Shown here piece after piece: positions 50,364 through 62,008 of a stretch of 64,000 nucleotides of DNA; within the stretch, counting starts at the first letter, position 1, and every line of letters starts with the position of its first letter. Source of the DNA: Morinoia aosen (lineage: Eukaryota > Arthropoda > Malacostraca > Amphipoda > Talitridae); the NCBI GenBank assembly GCA_030386875.1, contig CM059567.1, positions 84,561,130 to 84,625,129 of the forward strand. Direction: 5' to 3'. Under the pieces are notes generated by a model that did not search any database, was not told where the DNA came from, and was given only the letters and a program-made list of their open reading frames with translations. A program made the translations under genes and the position numbers.

Positions 50364-50695
50364 CGGGAACTAGCGCTCCCAGGGGGACAATGTCAGGGCC
50401 CGAGCTGAGAGTTAGGTATGTCTTTTTTTGTTGTTGAAATAAAATGTTTTTGTTATGTTATGGACCACCTTTTTTCGGTTCACTGATGTCCTGTTTTTCA
50501 GCACATACAACCCTTTCCTCTACAACTTTGGTCTTGTTTCATGATCTTCTTTCACAACGTACTGTTTTTATGCCTTTCTGTAGATTCCGCGTTCCCTTAA
50601 CTCTATACTAAATGGTGCTTTCCTCCTTCCTCTCTTTAGATCGCATTTGTTGCTGGGTAGGGAGGCTTACACTAACGACTAATCTAATCTAATCT
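50364..50695 (+). mobile_element. retroposon copy S4 nested in S3
   Basis: Flanked by an 11-bp duplication TTTGTTTCGGA (50353-50363 and 50696-50706) that lies inside S3. 5' truncated, starting GGGAACTAGCGCTCCC. Carries the variants GAGCTGAGAGTTAGG, TTGTTGAAATAAAATG and GACCACC shared with S12, so it belongs to a second subfamily. Confidence 0.85.
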
Positions 50696-50841
50696 TTTGT
50701 TTCGGATCATGTTTTTTTTCAGTTCACTGCTGTCCTGGTTATCAGCGCCTAATACTTTCTTCTTTAACTTCTTTTTCGCTTCTTAAACTTTTTTCTCAAC
50801 TGTTTTCATGCACCTTGTGCATAGATTCCGCGTTTCCTCAA

Positions 50842-51154
50842 CCCTTAGCCGGATTTTTTTTTCGAAATTATCAATTCGGAACTAATTTTTGGCTTAAGTA
50901 TACAACGTACAATAATTGTTCAGATAAGAAAAACCTGCTTAGTGGATGAAAATGTTGTCAGATGCACGGTTCAATAAGTGGGACAACGATTTCGTATCTG
51001 AAAATACTTCAACAGAAATACGGTCAATTTAACTTTCTAAAGGTTAAGATAGGTGATACAGGGTAAGATAGGAAACTGAACAGATATACGAAAGACAGTC
51101 CAAAATTATTAGACAACTGGCAGACGGATATTCCTCGGTTAAACCGGCTAAGGG
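50842..51154. mobile_element. 313-bp MITE, TIR CCCTTAGCCGG
   Basis: Starts CCCTTAGCCGG (50842) and ends CCGGCTAAGGG (51154), flanked by TCAA on both sides (50838-50841, 51155-51158); the interrupted S3 sequence resumes exactly at the TCAA. A 4-bp duplication and CCC start are compatible with a piggyBac-like MITE, although the usual target is TTAA. No ORF. Confidence 0.8.
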
Positions 51155-51251
51155 TCAAGTCCATGCATATTAAATGATGCCTTCTTTCTTCCTCTTTTTT
51201 GGAACGCTTTTGTTGCAGTTCGGGAGGCCTAAGCTAACTTATCTAATCTAA

Positions 51252-51497
51252 GCAAAGAAGTTTTTAATTTTGTTACAGATCATCTTTTTCCTGTTCGTTG
51301 CTGTTTTCTCAGCCATTACTTGTCTCAACTTTAATCTTGTACGTTTCATGACCTTTTTAAAATTTTCGGTTTCATGCGAAGGGTGTAAAAGACACACCTT
51401 ATACATGGTTCTCATATCCTTAATTACACACTAAACTATGCATTCCTCTTTCTACTTGTGAGAACGTCATCGTTGAGGTTAAGGAGGCATGAACTAG
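51252..51497 (+). mobile_element. diverged retroposon copy S5
   Basis: TTTTGTTACAGATCATCTTT, CAGCCATTACTTGTCTCAAC and CACACTAAACTATGCATTCC follow the family order with many substitutions. 5' head missing, no target duplication legible: an old copy abutting S3. Confidence 0.65.
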
Positions 51498-51784
51498 GTG
51501 TTGTCAATCAGTATATACAGTATAATAATTCATAATGTACACTGCAATCATTCAATGGCACGGCTATGTCATTCGCTACATGTTTTACTGCGTAGGTAGA
51601 CTCAGTGATTCTATTAACGAATTAGCGGAAAATTTTATTAGAAAAATAGGTGCTCGGTCGTTTATAAAAAGTGGAGTCATAATAAAGCCTGATTGTGACA
51701 CGTTTTTTGCTAAGTTCGAGTGATTTCTTGTGCATACAACTGATTGTACTTAAAGTACAATTTCAGTTTAATTTGAAAATGTTA

Positions 51785-52110
51785 CTCCTCAGGGGAATAC
51801 AACTATGGTATCTATGGGAATTAGTCCTCTCTTCAAGAATATGTAAAGTCCCTCGCAAAAATTTAGGCCGGCTTTCAATCTGTTGAAATAGAATAGGTTT
51901 TTTGTTTGGTAACGGACCATTTTTTCACTTCACCTCTGTCCTATATTTTTTTAGCATTAACTTTCGTTAACTTTAATCTTATTTCATAAACTTCTTTCTC
52001 AGAGTACTGTTCTGCGTTTTATCGTTCATGATAAATGGTGCATTCCTCTTTTCTCTCTTTAGAAAGCCTATGTTGCGGGTGGGGAGGCTTAAACTAACAA
52101 CTAATCTATT
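51785..52110 (+). mobile_element. retroposon copy S6
   Basis: Begins at the full-length head (CTCCTCAGGGGAATACAACT) and ends GGGGAGGCTTAAACTAACAACTAATCTA. Internal GTAACGGACCA and GATAAATGGTGCATTCC match with moderate divergence. No clear duplication. Confidence 0.75.
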
Positions 52111-52391
52111 CAGTATATTTTATTGAAAGTGGCGTAAAGTCTCTTCGTGTTATAGAAAATACTGTTCTTATGCGTCCACAGTCTCTAGCAGTTTCGCGTC
52201 TGCCATCAAGTATAATTGCAGAATGTTGCTTCATGTCTAAACGGTCCAATTTTGCGTTTCTCGGCGCCGCATTTTCGCTTTCTTCCTTGTCGATAATTTA
52301 GCGTTTTGTACGCGGTTATGCTCAGCGACTGCTCTCTTGTTGAGGTACTTAAACTTGTGTTTGTGGTGTTACGCCCGATTATTTGAAGTCA

Positions 52392-52586
52392 TCACGTCAG
52401 GCGGTGTTGTCTCAGCTGTAATTGTGCTCGCGTGACGGCCATGCGCGCCTCCTCGAAAGCAGCGAGAGCGGCTCGCAGCGACCGCACCTCGCGCAAGTCT
52501 CGCAACAATCGAGCACCCGAATCGCCTGCTGGTGTTAATATATTATGCGAGCCTGGACGCGGCAGTCGTTCTTGAATCTGTTTCAC
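52392..52586 (-). CDS. possible GC-rich coding patch, strand uncertain
   Basis: The minus frame ends LRDLREVRSLRAALAAFEEA then RMAVTRAQLQLRQHRLT and a stop, a regular amphipathic, possibly coiled-coil pattern. All three plus frames over the same CpG-rich patch are also long and protein-like, so the pattern may be a by-product of composition. No convincing acceptor precedes it on the minus strand. I do not recognise it. Confidence 0.18.
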   Translation of the reverse strand: MKQIQERLPRPGSHNILTPAGDSGARLLRDLREVRSLRAALAAFEEARMAVTRAQLQLRQHRLT

Positions 52587-52599
52587 TTTACGGTTTTAG

Positions 52600-53863
52600 A
52601 ACACGGTTTCTAAGTACGCACCAATTTGGTAGAAGTAAATAGCGCGTAACGTGCATTTCTCTTATTTTTTCACGTACTGACGAGCAACGGGAGGTTTTCG
52701 TCCTTTAGAACTTTGCCATCGGTTACCATGTAAGTTAAAATATTAAAATTTAGTTTTATTTAGTTTTTGTGGGAATTTGAGGACTCGTTGCGCTGAAATG
52801 GCTTTATTTCGTTGCCTTTCAGTGTGCTGCAGGAAGGCGTTCTGAAGTGCAGCACACAAAGGTGCGGCATTTTGGAGCACAGGATTATCATGACGCTATA
52901 TTGACTCCTAATGTGCGGATTTGTGGGGAAACGCAGTCTGTTCGAAGACTCCTCTTGATTGATGTTGCATGATAATCATATCGTATATATTACAGTTTAA
53001 CTCTGTATAGTCACCCATAGACAACCTGAACGGGTTATCAATCTATTCAAATTCAAGGTCTAAATACGTTAGCATAATCGTTTGTCAGTAATAGCAAATT
53101 TTGTGCTGAATTTGTTTGTATAGTGTGGCCTCCCGTCAACTACAAGTACTGATCGCTCAAGTGCTTGACTGGTAGTCTATTTCTGCGAGTTCTGCTAAGT
53201 GAATAAAATAGAAATGAGTCAATGGGAGAAGAGTTCAACTCTGGATATTTGATGAGCAAATGACCTCGCTAGTATTAATTACTAATGCACACGGCCCATC
53301 ATATATGATGGCATTCGATAATGTTCACTGAAGCACATAAATCATGTAATCAAGTTGGTAAAATATGAAAACGCTTTGAATACTTGAAAAACTGACAGTG
53401 TGCGATGAACGTATCTATGACTCAGGTTTCACAAACGTTCCAATTTTCATTAAATAAATCTTCCAGATATGAATGACAAACAAATAAATTCATCCTAATA
53501 TTACACATAATTAAAATATTTTTGTACTGGGGGTACACTTGTGACACTCTTATCTCAGATACGATCGTTGAGCACATCCAGCTTGATTTCAACGTGTGAC
53601 AAATTAGCCGTCTTTGCCTATCATATATCAACTTTAATATCCCCTTATGTAAAGTCTTAAGAGCGTGACAGTGAGACGGACCAACCAAACAAACAAGTGT
53701 AAAAATATCAAGCATTTTATTAATTAGGGGATAATTAAAGCTCAATTGGCCATCAATGAGTTATATATGCAGCAGACAGTAGAAATGCGTGATTCTTTAT
53801 GTGTGGGATTCGTAAAGTGCTGAAAGTGTCCCCGCACTGCAGAAGAGCCATTTATGTTTTCTT
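52600..53863. other. AT-rich stretch, no gene seen
   Basis: Minus-strand frames at 53422-53745 and 53742-54005 show no motif; the second overlaps retroposon and LTR sequence. Confidence 0.5.
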
Positions 53864-53983
53864 TATAGAACGTGCTCCCCTCAGGGGGTCCAACAATTGT
53901 ATCTATGGGAATTAGCGCTCCCAGGGGGACAATGTGTGGGCCCGAGCTAAAGGTTAGGTAAGCTTTCTTTTTGTTAAAATAAC

Positions 53984-54325
53984 TGTTATATTGTGAAGTA
54001 GGCATCGTTGTGTTTATGGGATTTCCGGAGATGAGGTTTGCGCGTCTTGCCGGATGCCATATCGCGTTCAGGACAGATGTCTTTATGGGACCTCCGCCGG
54101 AAGCTGTGCCTTAGGGCGCATTGCATTGGTATGCACCGGAAGAGCATTGTTTAAGTTCCGAGCGCTATAGCTTATAAGCAGAGTCGGTGTATGGATGAGA
54201 GAGTACAAGAATAGGAACCTTACTGAGAGTTTCCTTTTCCTACTCCACGAAGTTAAGGCTTGATACGGTAGTTAAAGCTACCTTAGGCTAAACCTCGTGT
54301 CGCGATGAAAAACCACAATATAACA
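53984..54325 (+). repeat. 5' LTR of the gypsy-type element
   Basis: 342 bp, TG...CA, nearly identical to the 3' LTR; inserted in retroposon S7. Confidence 0.9.
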
Positions 54326-55808
54326 AATGGCGACGAGGATGAGATCTCCAAAGGAAATTTGAACGTTACAAGTGCTCCGAAATTAAGATGGCGCATTCTA
54401 CAGTTGGCTGTCCTCCATTCGACGTTGAAGTGGAAACAGTGAGTAATATCTACAACGATTCAAGTACAGTGTGCAGACGTTCTTCAGAAGGCGAGAAACA
54501 ATGGTGGTAACAAAGCTAGTATTATAGTTGAAGCTTCGCCTGTAAACATCATTACTGATCTACAACAAAGAATTTAACCTACGTTACTCACTGATGCTAC
54601 ATATGAGGAACTTGAAGGAAAGTTAATACAACAATTTAAAATAAAGAAATCCACTGTTGGCGCATCTGTTACATTTCTAAACAGAGAGCAAAGTGTTAAT
54701 GAATCCATACAAAGTTGTGCTGAAACGTTGAATGACTTAGCATCTTCGTGCAACTTCGGAAATTGCGGTCGCGATCGTCTCTTGAGAGATGCTCTTGTGG
54801 CTGGGCTACATTCAGCGCAAATTCTCAGCGCGGTTCTACAGAAGTGTGACAGCAAGTCCTTCAACGAATGCGTTGAACAGGCAAAACTCATTCAACAGTA
54901 AAGCTTCGACGCTCCAGATATTATTCGTGAGGATTCATCTTCATCGTTTTTCACTACAGAAAAACTACAGCCGAATTAAATATGCATTCACTGCGGAACT
55001 AAGCAGAAGCACCTTACAAAGAATTGCTATGCCATAAAATTAAATTAATAAAATGTGGAAAATAGGCCACATTTCTAAAGTTTGCAATTTACGACTGCAG
55101 CACGACCTCCTCCTGTTAAGCCTACACGAGAAGAATTTGACGCAGCTCGCACTTACATAGTGCAGCTGGAAAGGAGAGGTTCTCAGTGCAACGTCGGAAG
55201 AGAAGATGTGTCAATGAAGAGTTCAAGTAAGCCTCCACAGCGGAAGAACGAAGTTATTCTACAAAAGCCTAGGAACGATACTTGTGTCGGTAACTATGTT
55301 CATAATTTCTCTGATGTACAAACTAATTACGCGTTATTTCAGTCACATTGTATTCCTCAAAGTGTCACAAAACTTACTCCCTCTGTTGCGCTCAACAATC
55401 GTAAAATTGTTACTTCTAGAGATAGAGTCATCCTAAATATTCTGTGTACAGGTCTAAGCCTATGTATGTAACTCAATTGGATGTCGGTGATCATGTTCTT
55501 GCTCTGAATTTAAGAAATGGTCCCAAGTGGCTGAAGGGAATTATTGTCAGTAAAGTGGCTGTTAATGTCTTTCATGTTCAAATATTAGCATTAAATGTAA
55601 TCTTGAAGAGACATTCAAATCAGTTGTTGCACAGTAGTTTGGGATCTATCCGTAGTGGGGAAACAGAGACTCCTGCTTAGCCTGTTAGCAGTTCCCCTGT
55701 GCAAAATTAACCTCGTAGATCAAGTAGAGTAACTAAACCTGTAATGCGAATACGTTGTTGAGCTCTTCCTTCTTTTTGTCATATATATTCATCTAAAGGG
55801 AGGGAAGT

Positions 55809-56149
55809 TGTTATATTGTGAAGTAGGCATCGTTGTGTTATGGGATTTCCGGTGATGAGGTTTGCGCGTCTTGCCGGATGCCATATCGCGTTCAGGACAG
55901 ATGTCTTTATGGGACCTCCGCCGGAAGCTGTGCCTTAGGGCGCATTGCATTGGTATGCACCGGAAGAGCATTGTTTAAGTTCCGAGCGCTATAGCTTATA
56001 AGCAGAGTCGGTGTATGGATGAGAGAGTACAAGAATAGGAACCTTACTGAGAGTTTCCTTTTCCTACTCCACGAAGTTAAGGCTTGATACGGTAGTTAAA
56101 GCTACCTTAGGCTAAACCTCGTGTCGCGATGAAAAACCAAGATACTACA
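55809..56149 (+). repeat. 3' LTR of the gypsy-type element
   Basis: 341 bp, preceded by the purine tract AAAGGGAGGGAAG at about 55795. Confidence 0.9.
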
Positions 56150-56423
56150 ATAACATAGGTTTTTGTTTTGTTACGGACCATCTTTTTTCGGTTCACTGCT
56201 GTCCTGTTTTTCAGCACCTACTACTTTCTTCTTCAACTTTGATCTTGTTTCATGAACTTCTTTCTCATCTTGCTGTTTCTGCGCCTTTTCTGCATAGATT
56301 CCACGTTCCCTTAACTCCATACTAAATGGTGCCTTCTTCCTTCCTCTCTTTGGATCTCATTTTTTGAGGATAGGGAGGCTTAAACTAACTAATAATCTAA
56401 TCTAATCTATATAGAACGTGCTC

Positions 56424-57397
56424 AAGAGTAGGATTCCCGAGCCCCATTCGTGGAGGCATGCTTAAATAGTGCCTGCCATTACAGAGACATAAGGATTGCA
56501 GAACCCTAGAGTATTGAGGAAAATCTGAATGATAAGATTGAACTTACTTTTCTCCTTAACTGCCCTTTTTTTTAGGAACGCCGAGCGACCACTGACATCT
56601 ACATCTTCCTCGATTGTCTTCTTGTCCCAGTGATCCTTCTTCTCAGTGCTTGCATTGGTCTGTCTGAGATGTTCACACCTACTGTTGCAAGCGTGACCAA
56701 CTGTGTTCTCTAAAACACTGATTTTTTAATGGTTCACTGTGCATTTCTTATTGAACCCTCATTGTTTTTTTTTCGGAAGTCTTCAGTTGAGCCCGAACGG
56801 TTTGCTACACGTTAACAAAATAGTACCAACGAATGCTATTACGCCGCTAAAATAATTTTCGGTTAAAAACGTGAGTTTTAAATACCCCCATAATAGTAAT
56901 CACTACTGCCAGTTTAGTTGAGAAAGTGTCACAAGTATCTGGTGCATTGTATGATAATTCAACACCCTCTGACGAGAGCATAAAAGCATGCACTACATCT
57001 TACGCGTGGCGATCTTATGGCTCCTTGAATGACCTTATGCCGGGTGTACGAGATCAACCACATGCTCCCTTGCTTCATGCTCTAGTGCATGACTACTTCA
57101 CGTTGTTCTGTGCTACTTAATGCAACTCGGTGCACCGTGCGTGTCGTGAGGAGGATATTCCGTGAAGTGGCTGTGTTTGAAGAATAGCATTCAGCGGCCG
57201 GCGTGTGTTTCTTTATGGTGACGTAGTCCTATCGCGCTGCTGCACTTGCGTGAGAGTTAAAAAGAAATATTTATTTCGCAGTGCGTCATTAGAAAGTTCT
57301 GCTGATGTGTTGACGCAACCTTTCATGTGGCGGGCTGATGATCATGATATTTCTGAACCATAACTTATCCAATTATACGAAAACATTACGTGACTGG
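56424..57397. other. spacer, no gene seen
   Basis: 57100-57250 is somewhat CpG-rich (GCGGCCGGCG) without supported exon or promoter motifs. Confidence 0.45.
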
Positions 57398-57410
57398 TAC
57401 TTAAGTGCGC

Positions 57411-57764
57411 CCCCTCAGGGGGATACAATTATTGTATCTATGGGAACTAGCGCTCCCAGGGGGACAATGTGAGGGCCCAAGCTAAAGGTTAGGTAGGCTT
57501 TCTTTTGTTAAAATAGAATAGGTTTTGTTGTGTTACGGACCATCTTTTTTCGGTTCACTGCTGTCCTGTTTTTCACCGCCTACCACTTTCTTCTTCAACT
57601 TTTTCTTGTTTCATGAACTTCTTTCTTAGCTTTCTGTTTCTGTGCCCTTTCTGCATAGATTCCACGTTCCCTTAACTCCAAACTAAATGGTGCCTTCTTC
57701 CTTCCTCTCTTTACATCTCATTGTTGAGGATAGGGAGGCTTAAACTAACTAATAAACTAATAAC
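57411..57764 (+). mobile_element. full-length retroposon copy S8
   Basis: 354 bp, from CCCCTCAGGGGGATACAATT to AACTAATAAACTAA, flanked by the 13-bp duplication TACTTAAGTGCGC (57398-57410 and 57765-57777). This is the cleanest uninterrupted full-length copy in the window. The tail is degenerate compared with the TAATC repeats of S1 and S7. Confidence 0.9.
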
Positions 57765-58159
57765 TACTTAAGTGCGCTCCGTCTTTTTTTTTCTCTGTGC
57801 GATAGTATGCATGAATTTTGAATTAAGTGTGTGTCTATTTGACAAGGTAAGAGTTTCAAATTTTGCTGTTAGTACCTGGTTCTATAAATGCTGTCTGTTA
57901 TCCGGAAACTTCGAGTTTTTCATGTGTTTAATTTCAGATGAAATTTCTAGTAAAATTTAAATAGTTAAATCGCGCAGAGCGGCTAGCCTCTTATAAAAAG
58001 CATCTGGGCAATACGTTTACTTAGTTTCTTAACCTCTGTCTTAACGTGTAGATTTCCAGTCTCAGTATGAAGTGATTGTATTTGGCGCTAGCATTTGATG
58101 TAGTTTGTTATTGATATTTTTGACGCTTTTCAGTAAGTACTGATAGAATCATTAACGCT

Positions 58160-58400
58160 AGTTTTCCTCCCTCATGGGGATTAATTTCGGTTTTCGGTTC
58201 GGCGCTATCTTTTTTGTTCAACACTCATAACTTACTTCATCAACTTACATATTTTTTCAGTAACTACTTTCTATCTCCAGAGTGTGAGAACACTCATCGT
58301 GTGTAGATTTAGCGTTCCCTACATTCCGCACTAAATTGCACCTCCTTCCTTCATGTTTTAGGAATACTTTAGTTGTGGTAAGGGGGATTTAAAACGACTC
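58160..58400 (+). mobile_element. old diverged retroposon copy S9
   Basis: TTTTCGGTTCGGCGCTATC, CACTAAATTGCACCTCCTTCC and TTTAGTTGTGGTAAGGGGGA follow the family order. Heavily mutated, with no duplication visible. Confidence 0.6.
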
Positions 58401-61400
58401 GCTATATTTTAACTTAAAATTTGATTTCATTTCCTCTTAGTTTAGTCTAACATTGTTTTTCATTTTTGTGGCCTGTTAAATCAAACGGACCCAAAAAATA
58501 GCATACGGTGACGGAAACGAATTATCTCGAGTGGTTTGTTCTTAGATTGTTACTGAAGTCCAATGCCGTCTGACACCAATCGCACCCGACTCACGAGGGG
58601 ACGTAAAGTAGGTGGACTAACGCTCAACAACTGCTATAGCAGCACTGCTACAAGTGTCCGATGAGCACCATCGATATATCACAGCTCCCTCCTGCGCCTC
58701 TGCAGAAGAAAATAAGATGGAGAAATAATTGCTTCACTCAGCTATCTATTTTCTTCCACAGAGGCGGCTTTTTCGCTCGTTCATTTCAACATCAGAAAGT
58801 GGCCGGCCCGCAGTTGTCGGAGGCGATGGCTTAACTTCATTTCTTTTACAACATTTTTGGGATTGGAATGGTTGCTTTTTTCTTAATTTTAGACTGCTGG
58901 TGGATGAAAAACTGCCTTGAGTGTACTTAGTTTTGAAATTATGTGGGAAAGACATTTTTTGCTGTAAGTTAGTAAATTCCCCATGTGCGTTTGCTCTAAG
59001 GTCTTGGTTTATCTCTCTGCTGTCTCTGGCAGGTGGCGAACTAATTGTTTAGAATGGTGATAGGTTTCCTGTTCTTTGTTTGTCCAGCAGGTTTTTGAGT
59101 CTTCACGATGTCCGCCGAGATGACTTGTACTGGCAACTAGTTCTTCATTATTATAATTTTAACCAGTAGTAATGTAGAGCTTGGGTTTTCTCTTTTTCAT
59201 AATAATTTTTGTCTGCTATTTCTAGCGCTTAAGATATATCGTTCCCGTCGAAAAGATTATCCATTCTTACAGCGCTGAAGCCTTCGAAATTACGAGAGGT
59301 CTCTGTAAGTCAAACTTGAAGCCTACTTGTTTAAAAGAAATGAGGGTCAAGTTGGAATCGCCGTTCGCATTTCAAGTGTTAGTTCCAGGATCATTTACAT
59401 TGTTTCCTGCTGAAAACCTTCCCATTTCTGTAGATGATGTCTCGTCGCGAAATCGAGGACCATACTTGAATTGTAGGTTCTGCTCGTGGTTCGACGAGCC
59501 TTCTATAATCAAAAAGGTTAATATTACGTTATTGACTCTAGCAGAATTGCTTGCTGTGATACAAAGAGTTTTACTTGCAGTCTGAGGGCTTTTTTTCATT
59601 TTCTCGTGATACTAACTGTCTTTAATGATAAGCTTATCCAAGATCTCTTCGTCGCTCCATTACTTCAATTGGATGATCATTTCACGGCATGCAGGAAGTG
59701 CCGATTGTTAGTTCCAGTGTACATTGTTGAACATTCATAGATGTTGAGGCTCAATTACTATGTTTTATTCAATTAGAGTAGTTGCCTATGGTCAAGTTGA
59801 AAAATTTCTGTCTCACTTAATGAAGGCTCATTGACAACAGAGTTTAATGTGTTCAAGTTGTGAGGTGTTCATTTTACTTGTATCGTATGGCGTAGATCTC
59901 CTCAGGTGGCATGGGTTGGGCGATGAGTTTAGGGCAGTTTGGTTTGACTTTCCTATGCTATTGGGGCTGGTGCTTCGAGGAGAGATGCTGCTAGGTTACC
60001 TCAGCTATCTGTAAATAGGCATTCGAGACTTCTGCTTTTCGAGCCCACATTACTTTTCCAGTTTTCATGCCTTCTTTGTTATCTCTTCTTTGTCGTTAAT
60101 TCCTATTCCTTCTTAATTTGCCGTTTCTATGCGCAGAATATCATGAGTGAGAACGCATTTCTTGCGCGGACTTCCCATTTTTTATGGTCCATACTAGATG
60201 GTGCCTTCTCTCCTTTGAGACTGACTTTGTTGTGGCTGGTGAGAATTCAACAAACTGGTAAAATAATAATGTTATTCGAAGCGTCACTCGTTGATTATGA
60301 CCAGTACGTTATAAGTAGTTGCCGTATTTGGTAGTTCTTGAAATCATACTAAAATAATCCAACCTAGTGGTGAGACAAACGCCAATCACCCGAATTGTCG
60401 CACGTATGCCATCGTTTCGGTTTGGATGTACGTAAATTTGGCCAACAAAGCATTGTGTACCCAGTCTTGTAACGGTTTGCTCTGAAAATAGGGTGACAGT
60501 CTTATGTGTGATTGATTATTTCATGCTTCGAACGATAGTTGAAATAAAACGGGAGTGTTGCAGTCGGGGGTTAGTAAATTTTTCCGCGGAAAATGAATTG
60601 AGAATGCATACATTTATTGATATGAATGATGGTTGAGCGAGTAATTAATTAAGACTGCGAACAAACTTGAACTGAGAACTCGCCTACCTACGTGTAAAGT
60701 TCGCGCTCATGAGCTCGTTGCTGCTGTCATATACTCCATGAACTTTAGCTCGCCTGCAGAGCTTGTGGGCTTAATAAAGTTAACCTCCTTCGTCTGCCAT
60801 TTGAGCCTCTTGGGCGAATGTGAGCGCTTCCTTGCATTGTTGCGCTCGACTACACTCGAGGAAATGTCGGACTGTTATTCTCTTTTTTAACGCGTCATTG
60901 TGAGCTTCTGTGCCGAGATTATGCAGCTTTATTCGTTGGTGTTACGCTCAGCTTCCACGGTGCGTGCATTACTTGGCCTTTTTTTGGAAACTCCGTTTGC
61001 TTGTGTACTACCAGTTGAACGAGCGTGTAAATTTGACTACTCACGTGGATCGAAATTTCAGTATTTTTCCTCGTTTTGAGTTTATTTTAAAAGCGGAAAG
61101 GTTTGAGGTATCGCGAAAGTTGTTCGAAACCGTAAAACATTTTATTGTGCTGTTTTTTCAACGATTTTGGTTAAACTCGAGAAGAATTTGTGTGGAGAAT
61201 CTGTTCTAAGGTCCATGCGAACGAGGTCTTGATTTCGGAGTATTTTCTTGGTCACGTCCATTGCTCGGTTCATTTTAAAGCTTCGCTCGAGTGAGCGAGC
61301 ACTGGATCCTGAAGGCAACTCGTGACTCTGGCAGTCTGCTAATTGTAAACAAAAACTTGCGTAATGATGATAGACTTGAAAGTATTCAAAAGTGGTTTCA

Positions 61401-61891
61401 TCGTAGGAGAATAATGTGGCTGTCGCGAGGAAAAACGAGTTTGAAAATTACACGGTTTTCTCTTAATTTTGCTTTCATTTAACTGTTTTCTACAAATTCA
61501 TCATTAAATGATGAATATTTCGTTCCTCGAATGCGATGTGTTTCTTAAAGTCCTACCCTATGCTCCACAGTGGCTCGTATGCACACCTAATATTCTCAGA
61601 CGTTAATGTAGATTTGGAGCTGAGCTATATTTTCTTTCATACCTTGTCTTCGTAACGGAAGCGTTTGGCACAATGCACCAGCAACAAACAATTGTTGCCT
61701 TCGTAGAATAGAAAAGAAACCCTACGTTTTCTATGATTCCTTCTCCTCTTCATAGAACGCTTGAAAAACTTGACCTCTGAAAAAGTGACAGCTTCGTGGC
61801 TCGTGTCTGTCGCCAGAAAATTAACTAAGACGCGTTTTGTTTGGTAACAGTGTTGTTTATTTTTGAAGAAATGAAACGCTACTTCACTCAC
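58401..61891. other. AT-rich stretch, no firm feature
   Basis: 60040-60235 may be a very worn retroposon (GTCCATACTAGATGGTGCC). Frames at 59316, 60910 and 61291 plus show no recognisable domain. Confidence 0.4.
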
Positions 61892-62008
61892 CGTCGACTC
61901 AACTTTGTCTCTACGGAATACGGAATATAACGGTGATGCGAGCGGTGCGCCTCGGCTCCAGCCGTCACTGACGCCTTGGGTTGCGTTCGTACCACAGTTA
62001 CCTTTCAT
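61892..62008 (-). CDS. possible minus-strand first exon, 39 codons
   Basis: The minus ATG at 62008 reads MKGNCGTNATQGVSDGWS... to FRRDKVEST and meets a consensus donor GTGAGT (61891-61886) in phase 0. Composition drops sharply from GC-rich to AT-rich exactly at the donor, as at an exon-intron border. The frame stays open past the donor to 61637 (123 codons). No family recognised; a chance donor in an open frame is possible. Confidence 0.22.

Larger units (their letters stand above)
50235..51251 (+). mobile_element. old retroposon copy S3, split by S4 and a MITE
   Basis: Three pieces of one diverged copy: 50235-50352 (head CCCTCAAGGGG..., GAATTAGCGCTCCC), 50707-50841 (AGTTCACTGCTGTCCTGG to CGTTTCCTCAA) and 51155-51251 (TTAAATGATGCCTTC to TCTAATCTAA). 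The first break is the insertion of S4 and the second a 313-bp MITE. All three keep the family order, which fixes the age order: S3 oldest. Confidence 0.8.
53984..56149 (+). mobile_element. short Ty3/gypsy-type LTR retrotransposon, broken
   Basis: A fossil of about 2.17 kb. The two LTRs (53984-54325, 342 bp; 55809-56149, 341 bp) run TGTT...ACA and are about 98% identical, so the insertion is recent. A 5-bp duplication ATAAC flanks it (53979-53983 and 56150-56154). Between the LTRs are a probable primer-binding site (from about 54327), a Gag-like region with a zinc-knuckle-like cluster (about 54390-55035), the C-terminal part of an integrase (about 55444-55680) and a polypurine tract just before the 3' LTR. 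Most of pol is absent, several breaks are present, and the element cannot act alone. Confidence 0.85.
53878..56409 (+). mobile_element. full-length retroposon copy S7, split by an LTR element
   Basis: The 14-bp duplication TATAGAACGTGCTC (53864-53877 and 56410-56423) brackets the head piece (53878-53983, from CCCTCAGGGGG) and the tail piece (56155-56409, ending TAATCTAATCTAATC). Without the insert the element is about 360 bp, which defines family full length together with S8. The body closely matches S1, so both this copy and the LTR insertion are young. Confidence 0.85.

Noticed and set aside
60040-60235. Thirteenth retroposon copy
   Set aside because: Only one short block (CATACTAGATGGTGCC) matches well; the rest is too diverged to be sure.
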